A DNA stretch of 64,000 nt from JAICYJ01 sp963737445. GTDB taxonomy: Bacteria > Actinomycetota > Thermoleophilia > Gaiellales > JAICJC01. Of this stretch, positions 7,202 to 14,446 are shown one piece after another. Made by a program: the position numbers and the translations under genes. The stretch covers positions 42,207 through 106,206 of the forward strand of contig CAVTSO010000013.1 of NCBI GenBank assembly GCA_963737445.1, in the 5' to 3' direction. The notes beneath the pieces were generated by a model. That model had not been told where the DNA came from. It worked only from the letters and a program-made list of their open reading frames with translations, and did not search any database. Numbering within the stretch: position 1 is the first letter of the stretch; every line of letters begins with the position of its first letter.

Positions 7202-8647
7202 ATGTTCAGCCTTGACACCGGCCGCGACGTGCTCACTCCCGACCAGCTCGACCAGGTGCACGAGCGGGCGATGACGGTGCTTGAGGAGATCGGCACGGAC
7301 GTGCGCCACCCGGCGGCGCTCGAGATGCTGGCCGGGCTCGGCCAGAAGATCGACGGCGAGCGTGTCCACTGGGATCGCGAGTTCGTGATGGAGATGCTGG
7401 CCCAGGCGCCGCATGCGTTCACGCTGCGGGGTCGCAACCCCGAGCGGGCGGTGCGGCTGGGCGACTCGAAGCCGGTGCTGACGCCGGTGGGCGGCTCGCC
7501 CTTCTGCTCCGACCTCGAGCGCGGACGCCGGGACGGCACGTACGCCGACCACGTCGAGCTGATCAAGATGGCGCAGGCCGCCGACCTGATCACCTGCAAC
7601 CAGAGCGGCACCGTCGAGGCCGGCGATCTCGATGAGAACAGCCGCCACATGGACATGGACTACTCGGTGCTGCGGTACTCCGACAAGCCGCACGTCTGTT
7701 ACGGCACCTCCGGGCCGAAGGCGCGGGACGCCGTCGCCCTGGCGGCGATCGCGTGCGGCGGTCGCGAGGCGATCGAGCAGACGCCGGCGCTGATGGGGAT
7801 CGTCAATCCCAACAGCCCGCTGGTCTGGGACTTCCTGATGGTGGATGCGTTGTCGGAATGGGCATCGGCAGGACAGCCCGTGGTGATCACGCCGTTCCTG
7901 CTGGCCGGGGCGACAGCGCCGATCACGATCGCCTCCGGGCTGGTGCTGAAGGTGGCGGAGGCGTTGTCTGGCGTGGCACTGGTGCAGGCGATCCGGCCCG
8001 GTACGCCCGCCCTGTTCGGATCGTTCTTCACCGCCGTGGACATGCGCACCGGCGGTCCCGCCTTCGGCACGCCTGAGTCGGTGCTGGGGACGCTGGCCGG
8101 GGGCCAGCTGGCACGGCGGTACGGCCTGCCCTACCGGGGCGGCGGCGGCCTCTGCTCGTCGAACTCGCTGGACATGGCGTCGGCGGCGGAGACGGCCATG
8201 ACGCTGTGGGCGACGATGCTGTCCGGCTCGCACCTGGTGATGCACGCCGCCGGCTGGCTCGAGGGCGGCCTGACGGCGTCGTACGAGAAGTTCGCGATCG
8301 ACCTCGAGATGCTGCGGATGTTCGCGATGATCGACGAGGGCATCGACACCAGCGAGGAGCGGTTCGCGATCGACGCGATGCGGGAGGAAGGGCCGGGCGG
8401 GATGTTCCTGGCCGCCGACCACACGCTCGCGCACTTCCGGGAGTGGATGTTCATGAGCCCGCTGTTCCGCTCGCAGGCCTACGTGACCTGGCAGAAGCAG
8501 GGCTCGGCCACCACCGCCACGCTGGCCACCGCCGAGTGGAAGAAGCTGCTCGAGAGCTACGTGGATCCCGGCATCGACCCGGCCGTCGACGAGGAGCTGC
8601 AGGAGTACATGCAGCGGCGCAGGGCCGAGATTGAGGCGGCCCTCTGA
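7202..8647 (+). CDS. MttB-superfamily (non-pyrrolysine) corrinoid methyltransferase 1
   Basis: 481 residues, the usual length of the trimethylamine methyltransferase (MttB) superfamily, which moves a methyl group from a methylated amine to a corrinoid protein. The N-terminus MFSLDTGRDVLTPDQLDQVH and the barrel blocks NPERAVRLGDSKPVLTPVGG, SGPKARDAVALAAIACGG, NPNSPLVWDFLMVDAL, PAFGTPESVLGTLAGGQLAR and GLPYRGGGGLCSSNSLD are family-like. The frame is open without any in-frame TAG, so this is a non-pyrrolysine member, like those acting on glycine betaine or other quaternary amines rather than classical MttB. Its stop overlaps the start of the TMADH-like gene (TGATG), implying coupled translation. 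Substrate is inferred only. A second paralogue lies at 14.4 kb. Confidence 0.9.
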   Translation: MFSLDTGRDVLTPDQLDQVHERAMTVLEEIGTDVRHPAALEMLAGLGQKIDGERVHWDREFVMEMLAQAPHAFTLRGRNPERAVRLGDSKPVLTPVGGSPFCSDLERGRRDGTYADHVELIKMAQAADLITCNQSGTVEAGDLDENSRHMDMDYSVLRYSDKPHVCYGTSGPKARDAVALAAIACGGREAIEQTPALMGIVNPNSPLVWDFLMVDALSEWASAGQPVVITPFLLAGATAPITIASGLVLKVAEALSGVALVQAIRPGTPALFGSFFTAVDMRTGGPAFGTPESVLGTLAGGQLARRYGLPYRGGGGLCSSNSLDMASAAETAMTLWATMLSGSHLVMHAAGWLEGGLTASYEKFAIDLEMLRMFAMIDEGIDTSEERFAIDAMREEGPGGMFLAADHTLAHFREWMFMSPLFRSQAYVTWQKQGSATTATLATAEWKKLLESYVDPGIDPAVDEELQEYMQRRRAEIEAAL

Positions 8648-10743
8648 TGGGCCGGGAGCACCGTCACGACATCCTGTTCGAGCCGGTGCGGATCGGGCCG
8701 AAGACGCTGCGCAACCGGTTCTACCAGGTGCCTCACTGCACCGGCTTCGGGGTCGAGAAGCCGTGGACGCAGGCGGCGTTCCGAGGGATGAAGGCGGAGG
8801 GCGGCTGGGCGGCGGTGTGCACCGAGTACTGCTCGATCAGCCCCGAGTCCGACGAGACGCCCTACGTGTCGGCGCGGCTGTGGGATGACGAGGACATGCG
8901 GGCGCTGCAGATGATGACCGACTGCGCGCACTCCCACGGCGCGCTGGCCGGGGTCGAGCTGTGGCACGGCGGCGTCTACGCCGAGGGCCGCGAGTCGCGG
9001 CTGCCGCAGCTGGCGCCGTCGCAGATCAGCAGCGACCTGGACAGCGTTGTGGTGCCAAAGACGATGGAGCCGGCCGACATCCGGCGCGCGCAGGGGGAGT
9101 GGGTCGCGGCCGCGAAGCGGGCACGCGGCGCCGGGTTCGACATCATCTACGTGTACGGGTCACATACCTACCTGCCCACGCAGTTCCTGTCGCCGGTGTA
9201 CAACCGGCGCACCGACGCATACGGCGGCAGCTTCGAGAACCGCGCGCGCTTCTGGTTGGAGGCGATCGAGCTGGTCAAGGAGGCGGTCGGCGACGACGTC
9301 GCGATCGCCGTGCGGATCGCCGCCGATTCCCTGGAGCTGTCCGGGGTCCCGATCGAGGAGGGGCTCGAGTTCATCCGCGCGGCCGACCCGATGGTCGACC
9401 TATGGGACGTGGTGATCGGCTCGATGTGGGGGGCGGGACGGCTCGACTCGGGCCCCTCGCGGTTCTTCGACCAGGGCTACCAGATGACCTGGTCGGGCCG
9501 GGCCCGCGAGGCGACCGAGAAGCCGATCGTGGTGGTGGGCAGGTTCACCGACCCCGACCGGATGGCGAACCTGGTGCGTGGCGGCACAGTCGACCTGATC
9601 GGCGCGGCGCGGCCGTCGATCTCGGACCCGTTCCTGCCGGAGAAGATCGAGCAGGGACGCTACGACGAGATCCGCGAGTGCATCGGCTGCAACGCCTGCT
9701 ACTCGCGGTCGATCTGGGGCCGGCATCTGGGCTGCACGCAGAACGCCACCGCAGGCGAGGAGTACCGGCGCGGGTGGCATCCGGAGCGGTTCGATCACGC
9801 CGAGAACGCCGACCGGTCGGTGCTGGTGGTGGGCGCCGGCCCGGCCGGCATGGAGTGCACCACGGTGCTGGGCAAGCGCGGCATGGAGCTGGTGCACCTG
9901 GTGGACGGGGCCGACGACATCGGTGGCTGCATGAGCTGGATCACGCGCATGCCGGGACTCGGGACGTGGGGCCACGTGATTGACTACCGGCGTGCACAGA
10001 TGGACCGGCTGGACAACGTCTCGCTGGGGCTCGGCACGCGGCTGTCGGCGGCCGACGTGCTCGACTACGGCGCCCAGATCGTGATCGTGGCGACTGGTTC
10101 GCACTGGGCCGGAGACGGCATCAGCGGTGTCACGCGGCTGCCGATTCCCGGCGCGGATGCCACGCTGCCCCACGTGCTGACGCCGGAGCAGGTGATGGTC
10201 GAGGGCAAGCGCCCGCCCGGCAGCCGGGTGGCGGTCGTCGACTACGAGGGCTACTTCGTCGGTTCGGCGCTGGCCGAGCAGCTGCGCAGCGACGGTTACG
10301 AGGTCGAGTTCGTGACAAGCCACGAGGCGGTCGCGCCCTACTGCGATCAGACGCTCGAGGGCCGGCCGGTGCGGGAGCGGCTGAACGCGATCCGGGTGCC
10401 GGTGCACCGGGCGGTGGTGGTCGACCGGATCGACGAGGGCGGGATCGACCTGGTGGGCGAGTTCCAGGCCACGTCGCGGCTGGCGGTGGACGGCGTGGTG
10501 CTGGTCACGCAGCGGCTCTCGGACGAGGCCCTGTACCGCGAGCTGGCGGGCGACCCGGCCGCCCTCGAGGCGGCCGGGATCGAGGCGGTCTACCGGATCG
10601 GCGACTGCGTCGCACCGCGCCTGATCGCGGACGCGATCTTCGACGGCCACCGCCTGGCTCGCGAGATCGACTCGCCCGACCCGGAGCGTCCGTTGCCCTA
10701 CCTACGCGAGCGGCCGCTGATGGCGGGAACGCCGGCCGGCTGA
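8647..10743 (+). CDS. Trimethylamine/dimethylamine dehydrogenase-like Fe-S flavoprotein
   Basis: 698 residues with an old-yellow-enzyme-type barrel, a [4Fe-4S] site and a C-terminal nucleotide-binding region, closely following methylotroph TMADH throughout (HDILFEPVRIGPKTLRNRFY; CTQNATAGEEYRRGWHPE). Key residues are kept at nearly the same numbers: Cys31 (covalent FMN), Tyr61 (the substrate-pocket Tyr that dimethylamine dehydrogenases replace), Tyr170/His173 and Asp267 (catalytic), Trp261, and Cys345/348/351/363 (cluster). TMADH's third pocket Trp (CISRW) is Ser here, with a Trp two residues on, so the amine specificity may differ. The reaction would be oxidative N-demethylation giving formaldehyde, with electrons to ETF, which is encoded at 25.8-27.5 kb. 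Translation is coupled to the MttB gene upstream. Confidence 0.9.
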   Translation: MGREHRHDILFEPVRIGPKTLRNRFYQVPHCTGFGVEKPWTQAAFRGMKAEGGWAAVCTEYCSISPESDETPYVSARLWDDEDMRALQMMTDCAHSHGALAGVELWHGGVYAEGRESRLPQLAPSQISSDLDSVVVPKTMEPADIRRAQGEWVAAAKRARGAGFDIIYVYGSHTYLPTQFLSPVYNRRTDAYGGSFENRARFWLEAIELVKEAVGDDVAIAVRIAADSLELSGVPIEEGLEFIRAADPMVDLWDVVIGSMWGAGRLDSGPSRFFDQGYQMTWSGRAREATEKPIVVVGRFTDPDRMANLVRGGTVDLIGAARPSISDPFLPEKIEQGRYDEIRECIGCNACYSRSIWGRHLGCTQNATAGEEYRRGWHPERFDHAENADRSVLVVGAGPAGMECTTVLGKRGMELVHLVDGADDIGGCMSWITRMPGLGTWGHVIDYRRAQMDRLDNVSLGLGTRLSAADVLDYGAQIVIVATGSHWAGDGISGVTRLPIPGADATLPHVLTPEQVMVEGKRPPGSRVAVVDYEGYFVGSALAEQLRSDGYEVEFVTSHEAVAPYCDQTLEGRPVRERLNAIRVPVHRAVVVDRIDEGGIDLVGEFQATSRLAVDGVVLVTQRLSDEALYRELAGDPAALEAAGIEAVYRIGDCVAPRLIADAIFDGHRLAREIDSPDPERPLPYLRERPLMAGTPAG

Positions 10744-10987
10744 CCCGTCACGGTTCCGTCACGATCTCGCAACGCCGCGGCCAGCCGGGGAGGTGTCAAA
10801 CACCGAAACGGCGGCCGTTGCAGAGGCGGGGGGTTGCCGTTGCGAAGGTCACGGGTCTGTGACTGGTGCGCCGGTGGTTGTCACGGGCGGCGTGACCTGG
10901 CCGCGATGGTGGCGTGGTGGTTCCTGTGCCCCGGCGTTGCGAAGCGGGGCATTTCGTGCGCAACGGATCGGTCGCGGCGGCGTGACG
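10744..10987. other. Intergenic region rich in GTGAC/GTTGC repeats between convergent genes
   Basis: This 244-bp gap has no plausible gene. It contains many short GTGAC/GTCAC and GTTGC/GCAAC words, and starts with ACGGTTCCGTCACGA (10750-10764) followed by GCAACG. A similar arrangement, ACGGTTCCATTACGA followed by repeated AACGA words, occurs at 62.41-62.48 kb. No clear terminator hairpin was seen, though the region separates convergent genes. Confidence 0.4.
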
Positions 10988-11803
10988 TCAGCTGGGCGTG
11001 ATGCCGAGCCGGATCGTGTAGCCGATCAGCATCGGCCGCGGCTCGGGCAGCCGTTCCCGGGCGATGCGCATGAGCGCGTCCATCGTCTCCTCCAGCTCGG
11101 GCGCGCGGCCGTCGAAGATCGCGGTGGGGCCGCCCAGCGAGTGGGCGAGGTCGATCACCGCTTCCGCGTGGGCCGTCGTCTTGGCGTGGCAGTGCACCTC
11201 GCGTGCGAAGGCGAACAGCCCGCTCTCGCGCAGGCGGGCCACGTGCTCGCACTTCGGCCACTGCGACGCCCCGGCGTGGATGCCCAGCCGCTCCCGCGCC
11301 GCCCAGCGCACGTCGATCACCGCCGCGAAAGCCGCGTCGACCTGCGGCTCGATCACCGGCACGACGTCGTAGTCGTACGCGCCGAACACGCCGCCGGGAC
11401 GGAGCACCCGCGCAACCTCCGGCAGCACCGCGCCCGGGTCCATCCAGTGAAACGACTGCGCGCAGGTGACGATGTCGGCCGAGCCGGCCTCGAGGCCGGT
11501 CGCGTCGGCGTAGGCCTCCGCGAACGTGACGTTGGCGTCGGCGGTCGTCGATCGCGCCCGGGCCAGCATCGCCGGGTTCGCCTCCACGCCGACCACCCTC
11601 TCGGCGCGGGCTGCCCAGGCTCGGCTCGAGAGCCCCGTTCCGCTGCCCAGGTCGACAACGAGCCTCGGCCGGCCACCCGCGCAGCGTGTCAGCACGTCGA
11701 GCACGACCGCCGGAGGACTGGGACGGGCGCCGTCGTAATGGTCGGCGAACCCCTCGTTCGCGTACCCCGACCGCCCTATCAGATCGCGCGAGAAGGTGCT
11801 CAC
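10988..11803 (-). CDS. Class I SAM-dependent methyltransferase
   Basis: 271 residues of the UbiE/BioC-like methyltransferase fold. SAM-binding motif I is LVVDLGSGTGLSSR (about residues 47-60), the acidic loop is VVGVEANPAML (about 70-80), then SADIVTCAQSFHWMDP (motif II/post II) and RVLRPGGVFGAYDYD (motif III). Homologues are commonly annotated only as methyltransferase; the acceptor is unknown. It is divergent from the virulence-factor-like gene and convergent with the TMADH-like gene, so it lies inside the methylamine island but has no visible operon link to it. Confidence 0.88.
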   Translation of the reverse strand: MSTFSRDLIGRSGYANEGFADHYDGARPSPPAVVLDVLTRCAGGRPRLVVDLGSGTGLSSRAWAARAERVVGVEANPAMLARARSTTADANVTFAEAYADATGLEAGSADIVTCAQSFHWMDPGAVLPEVARVLRPGGVFGAYDYDVVPVIEPQVDAAFAAVIDVRWAARERLGIHAGASQWPKCEHVARLRESGLFAFAREVHCHAKTTAHAEAVIDLAHSLGGPTAIFDGRAPELEETMDALMRIARERLPEPRPMLIGYTIRLGITPS

Positions 11804-11836
11804 ACAGTAATGCTAGACGGCCACTAGGATCCGGTG

Positions 11837-12121
11837 ATGGCGGAGTACCGGATCACCTACTGGCGCGAGATCCCCTCGATGGTGACCGCCCGCGACGGTG
11901 CGGCCACGTCCAAGGCGGCGCTGCCCGGCCGCTTCCAGGAGGCCATCGATGAGGCCGCCATGCGCCAGGGCATGGTCGGCTCCGACGCCTACCTGGAGCA
12001 GTGGCATCATGGAGAATGGGAGCGGGCGGACGGAACGCCCGACGAGCTGGTCGCCACTCTGTCGGAGCGGCTCGACAACGACTACGACGCGGCGCGCCTG
12101 GAATCGCTGCTGGAGGTGTGA
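11837..12121 (+). CDS. Virulence_fact (PF13769)-like small conserved protein
   Basis: About 94 residues (MAEYRITYWREIPSMVTARD) from the ATG at 11837; a GTG immediately upstream is an alternative. The pattern RITYWREIPSMV, LPGRFQEAIDEAAMRQG, SDAYLEQW matches a small family whose database name, virulence factor, says nothing about function. To my knowledge homologues sit beside corrinoid methyltransferase and methyl-THF genes in marine alphaproteobacteria, which fits here: its stop overlaps the homocysteine-methyltransferase-like gene by the ATGA pattern. A role in the methyl-transfer pathway is inferred from neighbourhood only. Confidence 0.78.
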   Translation: MAEYRITYWREIPSMVTARDGAATSKAALPGRFQEAIDEAAMRQGMVGSDAYLEQWHHGEWERADGTPDELVATLSERLDNDYDAARLESLLEV

Positions 12122-13014
12122 TGGGACAGATCGCGACACTGCTGGGAGACACCCGGCCGGCGCTCAGCGACGGCGCCATCGGCACCATGCTGCAGGCGGC
12201 CGGTCTCATGCCCGGCGCCTCGCCCGAGATCTGGAACGTCGAGCGCGCCGATGCCATGCGCGTGATCCACACCGCCTACGCCGATGCCGGGGCGCGTCTG
12301 CTCACCACGAACACCTTCGGCGGCACCCGCCCCCGCCTCGCCCTGCACGGCCACGAGGATCGCGTGCACGAGCTGAACGAGGCCGGAGCCCGCATCGCCC
12401 GCGACGTGGCCGACGCCTGCGGTGCGCTGGTGCTCGGCAGCATCGGCCCTACCGGCGACCTGATGGAGCCGCTGGGGCTGCTCGGCCACAACGACGCCGT
12501 CGACCTGTTCGCCGAGCAGGCCGGCGGCCTGGCCGCCGGCGGCGCCCACATCCTGCTGTTCGAGACGTTCAGCGATCTGGGCGAGGTGCGGGCCGGCGTC
12601 GAGGGTGCGCGCCGTGCCGCACCCGACGTGCCCGTGGCCGTGACCATGACCTTCGACCTGAAGGGCCATACGATGATGGGCGTCAGCCCGTCGCAGGCGC
12701 TGGCCGAGATATCCGCGCTCGATGTCGAGCTGATCGGCGGGAACTGCGGCAGCGGGCCCGACGAGATCGAGGCGGTGATGGTGACCATGTCCGCCGAGCG
12801 TCCGGACGGCGTGCTGCTGCTCGCCCAGAGCAACGCCGGCCTGCCGCAGCTGGTCGGCGACGAGTTCCGCTACGGCGGCACGCCCGAGGTGATGGCCGAC
12901 TACGCCCTGCGCATGCAGGAGCTGGGTGTCGATGTGATCGGCTCATGCTGCGGCAGCACGCCGTCGCACACGGCAGCGATGCGCGAGGCGCTCGGCCTGC
13001 ACGTGCAGACCTAG
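12121..13014 (+). CDS. Homocysteine S-methyltransferase (BHMT/MetH-N-like) family protein
   Basis: 297 residues with the Zn-thiol methyltransferase barrel. The zinc ligands are in place: Cys209 (GGNCGSGP) and Cys276-Cys277 (GSCCGSTP). N-terminal blocks LSDGAIGTMLQAAGL and TNTFGGTRPRLALHG are typical. The family transfers methyl groups to homocysteine from betaine, S-methylmethionine or methyl-corrinoid donors; MetH's first module is similar. Given its place next to a corrinoid methyl-transfer cluster, it could make methionine from betaine directly or draw on a methyl-corrinoid. It overlaps the preceding small gene by ATGA and converges on the ferredoxin gene 13 bp away. The donor is not predictable from sequence. 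Confidence 0.85.
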   Translation: MGQIATLLGDTRPALSDGAIGTMLQAAGLMPGASPEIWNVERADAMRVIHTAYADAGARLLTTNTFGGTRPRLALHGHEDRVHELNEAGARIARDVADACGALVLGSIGPTGDLMEPLGLLGHNDAVDLFAEQAGGLAAGGAHILLFETFSDLGEVRAGVEGARRAAPDVPVAVTMTFDLKGHTMMGVSPSQALAEISALDVELIGGNCGSGPDEIEAVMVTMSAERPDGVLLLAQSNAGLPQLVGDEFRYGGTPEVMADYALRMQELGVDVIGSCCGSTPSHTAAMREALGLHVQT

Positions 13015-13017
13015 CCT

Positions 13018-13028
13018 GATCAACCATC
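13018..13028. repeat. Single half-site of the extragenic element (GATCAACCATC)
   Basis: The 11-base word GATCAACCATC in the tiny gap between the convergent homocysteine-methyltransferase and ferredoxin genes is identical to the terminal inverted repeat of the elements at 23630-23811 and closely related to that at 38257-38482. Its last base is shared with the ferredoxin TAG stop. Only one arm is present. Confidence 0.6.
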
Positions 13029-13216
13029 TAGCCCTCGATCGTGATCGACATGGTCGGGCACGCGTCCGCGGCCGCCTCCACGTCGTCGCGCAGCGCCTCG
13101 TCCACGTCCGCCTGATAGCGCAGTAGCTGCGGCGACACCAGCTGGAACACCTCCGGGCACTCGATCATGCACTGCCCGTGGTGTTGGCAGGTCTGCTCGT
13201 CGACCACCACCCTCAT
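13028..13216 (-). CDS. P450-type short ferredoxin ([3Fe-4S])
   Basis: 62 residues, the size of the small ferredoxins that feed electrons to actinobacterial cytochromes P450. The cluster motif is CQHHGQCMIECP near residue 10 with the distal Cys in DACPTMSI near residue 54. A His replaces one of the four usual Cys, which favours a [3Fe-4S] cluster. The ATG at 13216 overlaps the P450 stop (ATGA), so the pair is translationally coupled and very likely works together. Stop codon TAG abuts the GATCAACCATC half-site. Confidence 0.92.
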   Translation of the reverse strand: MRVVVDEQTCQHHGQCMIECPEVFQLVSPQLLRYQADVDEALRDDVEAAADACPTMSITIEG

Positions 13217-14430
13217 CCCACGACCTCCCGGTCGAACGCGATCGGCAGCTCCACCGGCCCCGTCAGCCCGCTCACCGGCCGCACCACCGGCTCCGCGGTG
13301 TAGCGCGGGTTCGGCATCCGGCGCGCGATCAGCGGCAGCGCCTCGCGCATGTCGATCCGCGCCAGCCAGTGCCCGATGCAGTGGTGCGCGCCACCGCCGA
13401 ACCCGAAGTGCGGCGGCCGCTCGGCCGTGATGTCGAACCGCCCGCCCTCGCCCACCGCCAGCGGGTCGGTGTTGGCGGGGTACGACAGCAGGTGCAGCGT
13501 CGTGCCCTCCGGCAGCGCCAGCCCGCCGAACTCCATGTCCTCCGTGGTGCGACGCGTCGCCCACATCACCGTCGGGTTCCAGCGGATCAGCTCCTCGACC
13601 GCGTTCGGCGCCAGCTCCGGCCGCTCGGCCAGAAGCGCGCACTGGTCGGGGTGCTCGACGAACAGCTGCATCGCCAGCCCCAGCTGGTTCTTGGTCGTGT
13701 CCATCCCCCCGAACACGATCAGCGACACCATCGCCAGCAGTTCGATGTCCGACAGCGACCCCTCCTCGGCGTCGTGCGCCTGCACCAAACTCGAGACCAC
13801 GTCGTCGCGCGGCCGCACCCGCCGGTCGGCGATCAGCTGCTCCGACACCGCGTACAGGTTCTGCAGCGCATCCTCGATTCGTCCCTGGTCTTCGCGGATC
13901 GTGACGCCGAACGACAGCCCCAGATCGGTCGACCATCGCGACAGGTCGTGCCAGCGCGCCTCGTCCATGCCGATCAGCTTGCACAGCACCCGCGCCGCGT
14001 AGGGCTCAGCGAACTGCGAGACGAACTCGCAGCCGCCCTCGGCCGCGTACGCGTCGATCAGCTCGTCGGCCAGCGCCCGGAACTCCGGGCTCATCCGCTC
14101 GATCAGCGTCCGCGAGAAGGCCGGGTTGGCCAGCTTGCGCAGCCGCCGGTGGTCGTCGCCCTCCTTGCTGAGCATGATCTCGGCCCACCACTCCGATAGC
14201 AGCCCGTCTTCGATGCCGTTCTGGGCCGGCCAGGCGAAGCTGCCCTGCCGCAGCCGCCGGTCCTTCAGAAGCGCGCTCACCTCGTCGTAGCGGAGCACGG
14301 CCAGGCCGAAGTTGGTGCGCGCCCACCAGCTCTGCTCGCGCGCCGCCGCCACGGCCGCGGACGAGGCGGAGAAGAAGGGATCCGAGATGTCGAACGACGG
14401 GACGTCGGCGGTGTCGATCGAGAGCGTCAT
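13213..14430 (-). CDS. Cytochrome P450
   Basis: 405 residues, full length for a soluble bacterial class I P450. The oxygen-activating I-helix is GGMDTT (241-246), the ExxR pair is E280-LI-R283, and the heme-ligand loop is FGFGGGAHHCIGH with Cys351. The ferredoxin partner follows with a 4-bp overlap. A reductase is not present in this window. The gene lies 16 bp after the second MttB gene on the same strand, so MttB2, P450 and ferredoxin may form one operon; an N-demethylating or hydroxylating step on the same methylated substrate would be a natural idea but is inference. Confidence 0.94.
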   Translation of the reverse strand: MTLSIDTADVPSFDISDPFFSASSAAVAAAREQSWWARTNFGLAVLRYDEVSALLKDRRLRQGSFAWPAQNGIEDGLLSEWWAEIMLSKEGDDHRRLRKLANPAFSRTLIERMSPEFRALADELIDAYAAEGGCEFVSQFAEPYAARVLCKLIGMDEARWHDLSRWSTDLGLSFGVTIREDQGRIEDALQNLYAVSEQLIADRRVRPRDDVVSSLVQAHDAEEGSLSDIELLAMVSLIVFGGMDTTKNQLGLAMQLFVEHPDQCALLAERPELAPNAVEELIRWNPTVMWATRRTTEDMEFGGLALPEGTTLHLLSYPANTDPLAVGEGGRFDITAERPPHFGFGGGAHHCIGHWLARIDMREALPLIARRMPNPRYTAEPVVRPVSGLTGPVELPIAFDREVVG

Positions 14431-14446
14431 GCCCCGGGATTCTGCC

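Noticed and set aside
6869..8434. 521-codon antisense open frame over the first MttB gene
   Set aside because: No recognisable domain, composition typical of antisense frames, and the sense frame is a full MttB-superfamily protein.
9400..10650. Long open frame antisense to the TMADH-like gene
   Set aside because: It is the mirror of a well-supported coding sequence in very GC-rich DNA. Its translation is rich in His, Arg and Ala without any domain pattern.
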